From NCBI GenBank assembly GCA_015231515.1, contig JADGBM010000027.1, forward strand, positions 1 through 32,844: a DNA stretch of 32,844 bases, read 5' to 3'. The notes under the pieces were generated by a model that was not told where the DNA came from, ran no database searches, and worked only from the letters and a program-made list of their open reading frames with translations. How positions within the stretch are numbered: the stretch's first letter is position 1; each line of letters starts with the position of its first letter. Made by a program: the position numbers and the translations under genes. Shown one piece after another: positions 16,278 through 24,676 of the stretch. The DNA comes from Desulfobulbaceae bacterium (GTDB lineage Bacteria > Desulfobacterota > Desulfobulbia > Desulfobulbales > VMSU01).

Positions 16278-18356
16278 ATGCCGATCCAACCAGTCAGTCA
16301 GCGTCATGACCTGCCAATTCAAAAATATGTAAATCATGGTTCTGTCGCTATCCCCACCTTTGCCAACACCTTAGCCAAAGCTACCAATAATAATTCGATA
16401 GTGACAGCAAACCGCACAGGTGATTCCGCAGGGCCTAAAGATATAATTAAAGTCGGTCAAATATCTGTCCACACGCCCACTGTTTCACATATTCTTCGTA
16501 ACAATGATGACTTTCGCAATAATTCCTGGCAGATCATTAACTCAGAGTTGAATAAGAACAAACAGTTCACCACTATGAAAGATGGGGATTTTCTCTCCAT
16601 TAATCAGGAAACTAAAGAGCTGTTCTGGGAGAAAAAGCCTGCGGTTCAGCCAGAAACCCGTATCGAACGCATACAAAAATTTCTGGGAGGAATGCTCAAG
16701 GATGAAACCGCCAACGTTTCTCTGGGCACTCTAAGCAAAACTCTGCCAACCATCTCTCATGTGGTTAGAAATAACGAAAACATCAAGGGCTTTCACTGGG
16801 ATATTATCCACGCAGATATAAACAAAAACAAACCATACTCAACTATTACTCAGGGCACCAGCGTTAGTATTAACCCCAAAACCCTGGAGTTGGTTTTTAA
16901 AGAGCCTCAGGAACTCAGAGAAAAAGAGAGATCTGTCTTTGAAAAAACAAAAGTCGTGTCTGTCGCTCAAAAAATTTCCAGGTCTGATATTTTAAAAATC
17001 AAGCTACAAGACTTAACACAAAACACCACCGGTCCGTTTATTTTGGGTACCTTATCCAAAGATCAAACCGTATCGCAACTTGTAAGAAATAATCAACACA
17101 CCCGAGATTTATATAAAGAAATTGTCTATTCCGATACCAACAAAGACAAGCCGTATAATAATTTACAACCAGGCACACAGGTTTGTATAGATCCTGTAAC
17201 TTTAGAACTGATTCTCAGCAGATCACTTCCAGATAGAGTGAAAAATAATTCCGCCGCTGAGGCCTGCCCGCCAGCCAAGACTGATAGCGTTTTATCAAAA
17301 AGTGAGCAGTTACAACAGTACGTTTCTAGCCTGGGGGATAACGATGGCCAACCAATCAAAATTGGCAGTTTAAGCAGGGAACTGCCAACTGTCTCACAAC
17401 TGCTTAACAATGACCAACGCTTTACCGGACGCCACTGGGATATTATTTTTTCCAAGGCAAATCATGGCAAACCATTCCAGAGCTTGTTGCCGGGTACTCA
17501 AGTGAGCATTAACCCCGAAAACCTTGAGCTTTTACTGAATGTTTCTTCCGGCCCAGGAACATCCCCGCCAAAGCCATTAATGCAGCATAAAGCCGAACCT
17601 CCTCCAGAACAACCGTTACCATCACAACTAATACAAACACTACAACCCGTTTTAAAGGATGAACTACCACAAACCGAGACTCTACAGGCGTCATCGACCT
17701 ATCAGCATTTGGCCACAGAGGATAAGGCCACGTTATTTCATGATAAACTCGTCTCGTCCGCTAAACAAATGATCGGAAGACCATCTAATGAAGTTGATAA
17801 TTACAAACTTTTATTAAATGGCCTAAAAGAACAGGGGATTGAATACGAAGGAGAAAAAGGGCTTAAAGAAAATCTTGGTCAGTTGGCTTCACTGATGTGG
17901 CTTAACGAATCAACCTTCCATAACGTTAAAGGAATCGTAAAAATAGCCGGTGACACAATCTACACCAAAACCATTGAAAAAAATGCCACCCAGGAACAGA
18001 TGGCAGATTTCACCCATAAAATGACTCGATACCTGGAAAACGGCCAGATTGTCACCTTGTCTACCCCCTCGATTGACCAGTCCGGGATAGTGTCAAATCG
18101 GCAGAAAGAGTGGACGCTGATAAATTCAAATACCATGCAAAATAAAATTAATTATTTCACTGGAAGCGCAAAAATGGTTCATGAAGCACCTCTCAATCAG
18201 AGAATAGCAGACCTGCACACCACAGCCTCAGCAAACAATGAAGATCTTACTGTAACGGTGAGTAAACTTGAGGAAAATGTACTTCGAAATATTGATTCCT
18301 TAGTCGATTCCCAGAAGAAAAACATGGGACTGCTCACAAAATTTCGCAAACCCTGA
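16278..18356 (+). CDS. Four-repeat LysM-like protein with degenerate NlpC/P60-like C-domain
   Basis: A 692-residue protein starting at ATG 16278 after an AGAGGA site. It has no signal peptide. Four repeats of about 60 residues lie at about 58-117, 147-208, 253-313 and 360-421. Each has the pattern IG-x-(I/L)-S...PTVS-x-(L/I)-(L/V)-x-NN, then WDII...N-x-x-KP(F/Y), then PGT-x-(V)-x-I(N/D)P-x-T-LEL, which resembles a LysM-type sugar-binding unit. A linker rich in Pro/Gln follows. The C-terminal region (about 485-620) has a LVSSAKQMIGRP start and a GIVS...WTLINS end, like a papain-like NlpC/P60 hydrolase. The expected catalytic Cys and His positions appear as Asn508 and Ser602. The lack of a signal peptide could mean export by the flagellar secretion route, as for FlgJ-like proteins. 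Function is inferred only. Confidence 0.6.
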   Translation: MPIQPVSQRHDLPIQKYVNHGSVAIPTFANTLAKATNNNSIVTANRTGDSAGPKDIIKVGQISVHTPTVSHILRNNDDFRNNSWQIINSELNKNKQFTTMKDGDFLSINQETKELFWEKKPAVQPETRIERIQKFLGGMLKDETANVSLGTLSKTLPTISHVVRNNENIKGFHWDIIHADINKNKPYSTITQGTSVSINPKTLELVFKEPQELREKERSVFEKTKVVSVAQKISRSDILKIKLQDLTQNTTGPFILGTLSKDQTVSQLVRNNQHTRDLYKEIVYSDTNKDKPYNNLQPGTQVCIDPVTLELILSRSLPDRVKNNSAAEACPPAKTDSVLSKSEQLQQYVSSLGDNDGQPIKIGSLSRELPTVSQLLNNDQRFTGRHWDIIFSKANHGKPFQSLLPGTQVSINPENLELLLNVSSGPGTSPPKPLMQHKAEPPPEQPLPSQLIQTLQPVLKDELPQTETLQASSTYQHLATEDKATLFHDKLVSSAKQMIGRPSNEVDNYKLLLNGLKEQGIEYEGEKGLKENLGQLASLMWLNESTFHNVKGIVKIAGDTIYTKTIEKNATQEQMADFTHKMTRYLENGQIVTLSTPSIDQSGIVSNRQKEWTLINSNTMQNKINYFTGSAKMVHEAPLNQRIADLHTTASANNEDLTVTVSKLEENVLRNIDSLVDSQKKNMGLLTKFRKP

Positions 18357-18472
18357 TCCGGGCAAAAGAGTGGAAATTAAGTTACGAGGTTTCATGCACA
18401 ACATTCTGCCACTGATTTAAACTTGGTCCGACTCTGTACATCTTAATAACCTTTTAATTCTTCCCCATTTCT

Positions 18473-19627
18473 TCAAAAAGGCAACTCCTTCTCCAGATGT
18501 TCAGGAGAACAGACAAAAATCCCTTTTTTTATTTCATAGGGTTCATCAACAGGGGCAACGACCCAGGCAGAGTCAGGCTGGATAGAATCTGTCAGTTCAT
18601 AAAAACCACGAGATGGTTTCGGCGCTTTTGAAAGCTTACACTCAAACAGGTGGCGATGGCCGGACCGCTCTAAAAGCAAATCTATTTCAGCGCCGTTGGA
18701 AGTCCGCAAGAAAGAGGCCTGCCAGCGACTGTGACCATGAATGATATTTTCTATGACAAAACTCTCCCAGGATGCCCCAGCAACAGGATTCGCCAGAAGC
18801 GAGTCATACTCTTCAATATTTAGAAGGCCGTGAAGAATGCCACTGTCTCGCAGATAGATTTTGGGTGATTTCACCAACCTCTTTTTGATATTTGTCTCTG
18901 TTGGAGGCAGCAGGCGAAGCATATATGTCTGCTCCAGGATGGAGAGATATTTCTTCAGGGTGGGAATGGAAAGGTCTGCAGCTTCTGCCAGTTTTTGGTA
19001 GTTCACAGTCTGGCCGTGATAGTGGGCCAGCAGCAGCCACAACCGTTCAATAACCGGAATCGGGATATTAAAACCCAGGCTGGGGATGTCCCGCTCCATG
19101 AATGTTCGGATAAAATCCAGCCGCCAATCAAAACTGTCGGCGTCATTGGCCGCCAGCACACTATCAGGAAAGCCGCCCCGCAGCCAGAGATCAGGCCAGG
19201 AGGAAACTCCGACAACTTCCTTGAGTAAAAATGGGGTGAGATCAAGATAGGCAATCCGACCGGCTAAGGATTCAGTTGATTGCCTGATGAGGTCACGAGA
19301 GGCCGACCCCAGAATGAGAAACCGCCCAGGCCTGCGGTCTCGATCAATTTCAGAGCGGAGAACAGAAAAAAATTCCGGCAGGAGCTGAATCTCATCGAGA
19401 CAGATAAGCTTGTCACGATGACGGTCGAAGAACAGTTCCGGCTCCCCAAGCTTGTTCCGGTCAACCCGGTCCTGTAGGTCAAGATAGACGGCAGAAGCAG
19501 TGTCAAGCACTGTTTTAGCTAAGGTTGACTTGCCGCACTGCCGGGGTCCGAGAATAGCCACAGCGGGAGAGCGGGCTAAAGCCCTGTGCAGATCATTTCC
19601 AGCGGCCCTTTGAATATATCCATGCAT
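18473..19627 (-). CDS. AAA ATPase with DUF4143 domain
   Basis: 384 residues, ATG 19627. Walker A is GPRQCGKST (27-35) and Walker B is LICLDEIQ, with a sensor-like LGSASRD; together these form an AAA_14-type (PF13173) module. A winged-helix-like segment lies near 220-255. The C-terminal DUF4143 (PF13635) part contains a NGAEIDLLL...LFECK motif resembling a PD-(D/E)xK nuclease core. Such proteins occur as single genes, move often between genomes and have no firm function; some are suspected defence or regulatory NTPases. It is separated by about 100 bases from the TrpD-like gene and 116 bases from the LysM-like gene, so it is probably its own unit. Confidence 0.9.
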   Translation of the reverse strand: MHGYIQRAAGNDLHRALARSPAVAILGPRQCGKSTLAKTVLDTASAVYLDLQDRVDRNKLGEPELFFDRHRDKLICLDEIQLLPEFFSVLRSEIDRDRRPGRFLILGSASRDLIRQSTESLAGRIAYLDLTPFLLKEVVGVSSWPDLWLRGGFPDSVLAANDADSFDWRLDFIRTFMERDIPSLGFNIPIPVIERLWLLLAHYHGQTVNYQKLAEAADLSIPTLKKYLSILEQTYMLRLLPPTETNIKKRLVKSPKIYLRDSGILHGLLNIEEYDSLLANPVAGASWESFVIENIIHGHSRWQASFLRTSNGAEIDLLLERSGHRHLFECKLSKAPKPSRGFYELTDSIQPDSAWVVAPVDEPYEIKKGIFVCSPEHLEKELPF

Positions 19628-19725
19628 ATCGATAACACCACTTTATGTTTTACATGGATACTATCACTTTCTCTGCTCAGCTGTCAAAAAAATAATCTAT
19701 ATCCGTTTTATCCTTTTTACCTCCA

Positions 19726-20781
19726 TTAATTTTGAACTTTTTTCCACTGTTCAAGTTTTTCATGGGCAGCACCACTTTCTATGGCAGCTTTGCTTTTTAT
19801 AACACCGTCTTTGATAGAGTCACAAATCCCTGTGATATATAAGATTGCCCCGGCATTTAAACAGGTAAAATCAATACAGGCTGTTGGGCCATTACCCGCT
19901 ATAACGCTGACAAACCGATCTGCCTCGGTCTTGAGATCGTTAGTAGCCGATATCTCATGAAAACTGACACGTTTAACTCCTACTTCTTCTGGTGTTATAC
20001 GATACTCTTTTATTGTCTCACCTTGAAACTCAACCACCATTGTTGCCCCGCACAGCGAAATCTCATCCATGCCATCCCCGGACGCATCATCCAAACCATG
20101 CACCACCATTCCTCGTGTATAGCCGATTTGTGACATTACCTGGGCGCTTGGCATAAGCAGCTTCTCGTTACCAACACCCCTCAACCCAATTGTCGGTCGG
20201 CATGGATTTGCCAGTGAGGCGGCAATATTCAATGTGGAACCAAAGCGGATCTGGCTTAAAATACGACCGAGAGCACCAGGATGAATATGGGGACTCATGC
20301 CATTAAAGAGGCCAATACCCGTCTCTTTGATACTCTTTTCAACCGTGGCGATGTCGCACTCAACATTAACCCCAACAGCCTCCATTATATCAACCGTACC
20401 GCAAAACGATGAAAGGGCCCTGGCACCATGCCTGGCCATTGTTACACCACAAGATGCCGCAACAATGGCCGCAGCGCTACTGACATTGAATGTTGATAGT
20501 TTATCCATTCCCGTGCCGGAATTTTCAACGATCGGGCCTCGAATAGTGCCGGACACATGCACCGTATCAAACTGGTCGATGGCCTCCCAGGCACCCGCGA
20601 TTTCATGGACGGTTTCTCCTTTAGCCACGAGTGCCCCTAAAAAAGCGCCTTGCTGTAAATCTGGTTGTTCGTTGAGCATAACCTCACGGAACATTTCGTA
20701 GGTTTCACTGCGGCAGAGATCCTCACCTCGAATTAACTGTTGAATCTGTCCACCAAATTTTTGAATAGCATCATTGTTCAT
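19726..20781 (-). CDS. Anthranilate-phosphoribosyltransferase-like (TrpD family) protein
   Basis: A 351-residue protein of the nucleoside phosphorylase/TrpD fold. The N-terminal helical domain (about 1-70) is followed by the PRPP region GTGMDKLSTFN (89-99), where TrpD has GTGGD; RHGARALSS (117-125), where TrpD has KHGNRSVSS; MSPHIHPG (162-169); and SLANPCRP (189-196). So the fold and PRPP site seem kept but several substrate residues differ. No other trp genes are near. It starts 29 bases after the zinc-dehydrogenase gene, in the operon behind a cobalamin riboswitch. A role in tryptophan synthesis is therefore unlikely. I infer a phosphoribosyl transfer in a B12-related or B12-replacing pathway, possibly lower-ligand chemistry. 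That is a hypothesis. Confidence 0.8.
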   Translation of the reverse strand: MNNDAIQKFGGQIQQLIRGEDLCRSETYEMFREVMLNEQPDLQQGAFLGALVAKGETVHEIAGAWEAIDQFDTVHVSGTIRGPIVENSGTGMDKLSTFNVSSAAAIVAASCGVTMARHGARALSSFCGTVDIMEAVGVNVECDIATVEKSIKETGIGLFNGMSPHIHPGALGRILSQIRFGSTLNIAASLANPCRPTIGLRGVGNEKLLMPSAQVMSQIGYTRGMVVHGLDDASGDGMDEISLCGATMVVEFQGETIKEYRITPEEVGVKRVSFHEISATNDLKTEADRFVSVIAGNGPTACIDFTCLNAGAILYITGICDSIKDGVIKSKAAIESGAAHEKLEQWKKVQN

Positions 20782-20810
20782 AGGATGTCCTTCCCTCTTT
20801 ATTTTAAATT

Positions 20811-21797
20811 TTAAACACCTGAATCCAGGGTATATAAAAGAACCTTCATGCTGATTTTTTCGGAAACCAGGCGAAGGGCATCCTTGAGCTCCCAGAGCGG
20901 CATTCGGTGTGAGACCATATCGTCAACCTGTATTCGACCATCGGATAATAAAGCTAACGCTTCAACACCGTGCCGGAAGCTGCAGCCATAGGCACCAACA
21001 AGCGTTTGCTCCAGGTAGTGCAATGTATTGAAATCTATAGGCAGGGCACAATCATCCTTAGGCAATCCCGAAAAAACAACCAGTCGCCCCCGCGGTTTAA
21101 GGTGGCCAAGCGCATCCTGGTAAGCGCCCTTATCCCCAACAGCAATGATGCAGACATCATACATCTGATCAGTCAGAGCTGGGGAAAGCTCTTTTGAAAA
21201 CGCGCGTCGTTTTGGATGTGGTTCAATCAGTGTTGCTTCCGCGCCTTTTGCCAGGGCTGCCCGTGACAATAATACTCCAGCTGGCCCACCACCCCAGATA
21301 CCGATAGTTTCGCCTTCTGTCAGACGGGCAAGCTCAAGAGCGTTCAAACAGCATGACAGTGGTTCAGCAAAGACTGCTTGATCGGGTGTTAAATTATCAG
21401 GGACAAGAATCAGGCTTTGCACCGGGGCAACGACATACTCAGCAAAACCACCATCCCGATGAAAACCCATTATCTGCATGCTTTTGCACAGATTTCCAGC
21501 ACCAACAAGACATAGAGGGCACTGTCCACAACTTGTTCCCGGATAGACGTAGACGCGCTGGCCCTCCTTAAAGTTATGTACACCGTCACCAACACCACAA
21601 ATGCTCCCCACCACCTCTTCTCCTGGAATACGCGGCATAACCAGATCGCGATGACCGACTTCAATAATCTTCAGATCAGTCCGGCATAAGCCCGTAACCT
21701 CAACTTTAATCAAAACCTCATCAAATCCCGGTTGAGGAAGATCAAGTGTGCAAACCTCAAAGGAACCGATCTCCTTAACCACAATTGCTTTCATCAT
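20811..21797 (-). CDS. Zinc-dependent medium-chain alcohol dehydrogenase family protein
   Basis: A 328-residue MDR enzyme. Catalytic zinc candidates are Cys38 (GLCRTD) and Glu61 with Glu145 (FAEP). The usual GHE is GEE here, so the zinc-binding His is replaced by Glu60. Structural zinc cysteines are Cys90, 93, 96 and 104. The nucleotide loop is GIWGGGPAG (166-174). It is somewhat short for the family (340-360), with a compact cofactor domain. The start at ATG 21797 follows AAGGGG; ATG 21794 is equally possible. It is the first gene after the cobalamin riboswitch terminator, so its expression should drop when cobalamin is plentiful. Its substrate is unknown; polyol or amino-alcohol substrates are usual for this group. 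Confidence 0.85.
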   Translation of the reverse strand: MMKAIVVKEIGSFEVCTLDLPQPGFDEVLIKVEVTGLCRTDLKIIEVGHRDLVMPRIPGEEVVGSICGVGDGVHNFKEGQRVYVYPGTSCGQCPLCLVGAGNLCKSMQIMGFHRDGGFAEYVVAPVQSLILVPDNLTPDQAVFAEPLSCCLNALELARLTEGETIGIWGGGPAGVLLSRAALAKGAEATLIEPHPKRRAFSKELSPALTDQMYDVCIIAVGDKGAYQDALGHLKPRGRLVVFSGLPKDDCALPIDFNTLHYLEQTLVGAYGCSFRHGVEALALLSDGRIQVDDMVSHRMPLWELKDALRLVSEKISMKVLLYTLDSGV

Positions 21798-21825
21798 TGG
21801 TCACCCCTTGTCAGGTAATAGCAGT

Positions 21826-21872
21826 AAAAAAAAAGGGTTTCAATGGACGCAACTCGTCCATTGAAACCCTTT
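21826..21872 (-). terminator. Riboswitch-linked intrinsic terminator
   Basis: On the minus strand a perfect 18-bp stem (21832-21849 with 21855-21872) with a 5-base loop is followed by a T run (plus-strand A run starting at 21826). It lies between the cobalamin aptamer and the dehydrogenase start codon, so it is the likely expression platform: ligand binding favours termination. Confidence 0.9.
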
Positions 21873-21892
21873 ACCATTAGATTCAATCAAAA

Positions 21893-22065
21893 AAATTCCA
21901 GCAGGTCTTCTGGCTCTCCTGCCCTCCCAACGGCCTTCCCATTCTGTTTTTAACAGAACAGTGGCGCACAGGGTTGAAAGGGGGTTCCTTTACAAGTAAA
22001 GGCAGGATTACAGCGGCGGGACCGCCACGGATTCTAACCGTGTTCCGGGATACTGAAAGGTCAAA
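21893..22065 (-). ncRNA. Cobalamin riboswitch
   Basis: Reading the minus strand, the conserved blocks appear in order. There is a GGTTAGAATCC-type block with GCGGTCCCGCCGCTGTAA, a GCGCCACTG block, a GGGAAGGC block and the closing B12-box-like GCCAGAAGACCTGC. Spacing and order match the cobalamin (AdoCbl) riboswitch family. The strong terminator 21 bases downstream and the dehydrogenase gene behind it show which operon it controls. The aptamer points away from the rubredoxin gene. Confidence 0.93.
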
Positions 22066-22174
22066 TTAATACATTAAAATCTGCCAGACCGTCAACCAGA
22101 TTTTTGTAGCATTTATTTTTGTCATGGATACACTCACAAAATCACTCAAAAGTATTCAAAGGAGGTATCTGAAA

Positions 22175-22333
22175 ATGGAAAAATATGTGTGCAGCGTCTG
22201 CGGCTATACCTATAACCCTGCCGATGGTGACCCTGATACCGGTGTTAAAGCTGGCACAGCTTTTAAAGATTTGCCTGAAGACTGGGTTTGTCCTGATTGT
22301 GGTGCTGGCCTTGACGCTTTTGAAAAAGTGTGA
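22175..22333 (+). CDS. Rubredoxin
   Basis: 52 residues with the four iron-binding cysteines Cys6, Cys9, Cys39 and Cys42 (CSVCGY and CPDCGA), and the conserved Y-x-Y-x-P-x-x-GDPD-x-G and F-x-x-LP-x-x-W-x-CP signatures. The ATG at 22175 has AAAGGAGGT eight bases upstream, which rules out a longer frame from 22124. It is a cytoplasmic one-electron carrier, used in anaerobes for oxygen and superoxide reduction. The gene stands alone between the riboswitch (pointing away) and a convergent hypothetical gene. Confidence 0.95.
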   Translation: MEKYVCSVCGYTYNPADGDPDTGVKAGTAFKDLPEDWVCPDCGAGLDAFEKV

Positions 22334-22402
22334 GATCCCGTAAGAGAAAGCATAGGGGCCTTTTAGCACTGTCTGCATATAGAGACAAAAAATCTGTACG
22401 CC

Positions 22403-22921
22403 TCAGACAGCGTTACCAGGTGTAAGGTTTTCCCACTCCTCGGGCAAATCGGCATGATCCAACCCCACCTTGCTAAAAAAATCTCTCAAGGTTTCCGGTG
22501 TACAGTTAACAGAACTCCGTTTACCAAATGTGATCACATCCCCCACCTCAACGTTAAAAAAACGCCTCAACCCTTCACATACCGCTTCTGCCATCCGCTG
22601 AAGATCAAGATTTTCTTTTTTAGAAAAGACCATCAGCCGATCCCAGTTGGCAGCACAGCGCTCAAGTCCACGATAAAGGCTTTTGTCTCGATTTTCCACC
22701 ATAAGATCCCTGGAGATAATTCTGCGATACCCCTCGACAACGGCCAGTTTCAGTCTCAGCATATCATCTTCAGACAATATTGCCCCTGGCCCACCAGGAT
22801 CTTCTGTCAGATAATATAGTGAACCATGGTAGGTAACCTCTGGTATCTCACCGCCATTTTCTATGATCAAAACCTCATCATCAAGAAGTTCTTTGATGTT
22901 TACATTCTGTAGAGTTTTCAT
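22403..22921 (-). CDS. Hypothetical protein, 172 residues
   Basis: I do not recognise the family. It is a soluble, acidic protein starting at ATG 22921 with no signal peptide or membrane segment. The N-terminal part is short-stranded (ELLDDEVLIIENGG); the middle is helical and charged (MLRLKLAVVEGYRRIISRDL and on to LERCAANWDRLMVF). The C-terminal part includes RFFNVEVGDVITF. The coding quality looks good: no rare-codon bias and a continuous helix pattern. It is convergent with rubredoxin and divergent from the FlgO-like operon, so it does not clearly share either function. Confidence 0.7.
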   Translation of the reverse strand: MKTLQNVNIKELLDDEVLIIENGGEIPEVTYHGSLYYLTEDPGGPGAILSEDDMLRLKLAVVEGYRRIISRDLMVENRDKSLYRGLERCAANWDRLMVFSKKENLDLQRMAEAVCEGLRRFFNVEVGDVITFGKRSSVNCTPETLRDFFSKVGLDHADLPEEWENLTPGNAV

Positions 22922-23082
22922 AAATAGTTCTAAAAAAGTAAAAGAAAATGTTTAAACTACGTAAAAAGTGTCAAGTTACAGGCTACAAAGTCCGATCAAT
23001 ATTAAGAATTCGATACTATTTTCAGCCAAACAGCTCTGGGTTATACACCAGAAAATAAATTTGTAAAAGGGGTTTAAAACCA

Positions 23083-23802
23083 ATGATTACAAGGATCAAG
23101 GCCCAAAATATAGAATTGAAATTATTGATATTTCACTATGTCTTTTTCACAGCAGTTTTTCTTGCAGCACTGGGTATATTTTTTTTATCGCCCGCACAGG
23201 GCTCCACAGTTTTACACGGTCCGAACACTCAAAATCCCTATCCAATCCCCAAAGCTTTGGTTGATCCAAACGTTGAATACAGCAACCAGGCTGAAGATTT
23301 ATATAGTTCCATACAGGGAATGGCTATTCAACTTTTTCAAAACCTTGAAGATCCAGATCCGGTTGTCGGCGAACTTGCCGAAGGTGTGGCTTTCAGTACT
23401 TTTGTAGATCTTAAGAAATTAACGAGAACCTCATCCTTTGGCCGATACCTCGCTGAACAGTTAATGACAGAATTCCAACAACACGGCTTTTCCGTCATCG
23501 AAGTCCGTAAAAGTACATCTATTCAGGTGCAGGAAAAACGCGGTGAGTTTGGACTTTCAAGAGAGCTCGAAGAAATAGCACCACAGGTTGCAGCCCGAAC
23601 CTTGATTACCGGTACATATACTGTCGCCGGCAACCATATCATGGTCAATGCTAAGCTTGTAGATAACAAAACAGCACAGTTACTATCAAGTGCAACTGTG
23701 CTGTTTCCCAAAAACAGTCTTGCAGAACTTCTGTTAGCTGACAGTGCTTCAGCGTCAGCTAAGAAAAAAGAAGTAACATATATGAAACGTCTAGAATTAT
23801 AA
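23083..23802 (+). CDS. FlgO-domain exported protein 1
   Basis: 239 residues from ATG 23083, after an AAAAGGGG site. An N-terminal membrane/signal segment (about 13-42, ending near SPAQG) precedes a FlgO-type domain (PF17680-like, about 66-210). This has the family pattern: helix, AFSTFVDLKKLTRTSSFGRYLAEQLMTEFQ, an RKSTSIQVQEKRGEFGLSRE strand/helix, then VAARTLITGTYTVAGNHIMVNAKLVDNKT. In Vibrio, FlgO is an outer-membrane protein needed for full motility, but FlgO-like domains occur widely outside flagellar loci. This is the first gene of a four-gene plus-strand operon. Confidence 0.85.
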   Translation: MITRIKAQNIELKLLIFHYVFFTAVFLAALGIFFLSPAQGSTVLHGPNTQNPYPIPKALVDPNVEYSNQAEDLYSSIQGMAIQLFQNLEDPDPVVGELAEGVAFSTFVDLKKLTRTSSFGRYLAEQLMTEFQQHGFSVIEVRKSTSIQVQEKRGEFGLSRELEEIAPQVAARTLITGTYTVAGNHIMVNAKLVDNKTAQLLSSATVLFPKNSLAELLLADSASASAKKKEVTYMKRLEL

Positions 23803-23844
23803 AATCAAAGTTTGATACAATAAAAGAGTGCCTTGGAGGAAAAA

Positions 23845-24660
23845 ATGAAGAAATCAAACGTTCTGTGGTCGTCGGTAGGGTGCCTATGTACAGCTTTTCT
23901 GTTATGTGTGCCTGCCAGTTGGGCTGCTACAGAGATGAAACCAGCCAGCCCAGGTGATATTGCCGGAGTACAGGTCAACGTCACGGTAAGTCAGGATGGC
24001 CCTGCTGGAGCAAAGAAAGAAGCAGCCGACAGTGATCATGTTATCCCGCCAACTGTAGAGCGCGGCGCTGTTGCTGTAAAGGAACAACCACCCGCCAGAT
24101 CAAACCAGCAACCACGGCACCGTATTTATCAGTATATGCCCGACTCTTCAAAATCTTATGGTACAGAGAGCATGCTTTCAGAGCTTTCCAAGGAGGTTGC
24201 CGGCAAAGTTTTTTATCAACTCAAAGATGAAGGGCAAAAAAACCTGACCTCACGAGTTGCAGTAGTTGCAGCAGTGCCTCTCTCTGACTTCAAAAGAGAA
24301 ACTGAATTTGGCAGAATAATTGCCGAATATCATCTCACAGACCTGGCTGACCGTGGAATACGAGTGAAAGAACTGCGACTCGGAAGTGACATCAATATCC
24401 TGCCACAAACGGGTGAGTTCATCCTATCAAGAAATATTGGTGAAATAGCCAACAACTCTCCAGCACTCGACTATGTTGTTGTTTCAACGTTTACCAATAC
24501 CCGAAAAACCCTTATCCTCCAAGGGCGGTTAATATCTCTTAAAACAGGGTTGGTCAAAAGCTCGTGGCGCTACAATCTTCCACTTAACAGAGAGCTTCTC
24601 GGCCTTTTTTACTCAACGGAACAACCATTTACCATAGCTGTCAAAGGTATGGACCAATAA
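23845..24660 (+). CDS. FlgO-domain exported protein 2
   Basis: 271 residues. ATG 23845 has GGAGGA directly upstream; the frame's upstream TTG lies inside that site and is rejected. A signal peptide (1-26, ending SWA) is followed by a low-complexity Ala/Pro/Glu linker to about residue 90. A FlgO-like domain follows (about 110-260), with SDFKRETEFGRIIAEYHLTDL, VKELRLGSDINILPQTGEF, and YVVVSTFTNTRKTLILQGRLISLKTG. It is a diverged paralogue of the gene before it, 42 bases downstream, and probably co-translated. The two may form a heteromeric envelope complex; this is inference. Confidence 0.8.
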   Translation: MKKSNVLWSSVGCLCTAFLLCVPASWAATEMKPASPGDIAGVQVNVTVSQDGPAGAKKEAADSDHVIPPTVERGAVAVKEQPPARSNQQPRHRIYQYMPDSSKSYGTESMLSELSKEVAGKVFYQLKDEGQKNLTSRVAVVAAVPLSDFKRETEFGRIIAEYHLTDLADRGIRVKELRLGSDINILPQTGEFILSRNIGEIANNSPALDYVVVSTFTNTRKTLILQGRLISLKTGLVKSSWRYNLPLNRELLGLFYSTEQPFTIAVKGMDQ

Positions 24661-24676
24661 GGCAAAGGAGAAAAAA

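Noticed and set aside
18473-19627. Calling the DUF4143 ATPase part of a defence island
   Set aside because: It is a lone gene without any other defence or mobile gene around it.
21893-22065. Riboswitch controlling rubredoxin
   Set aside because: The aptamer reads on the minus strand, away from rubredoxin, and its terminator precedes the dehydrogenase.
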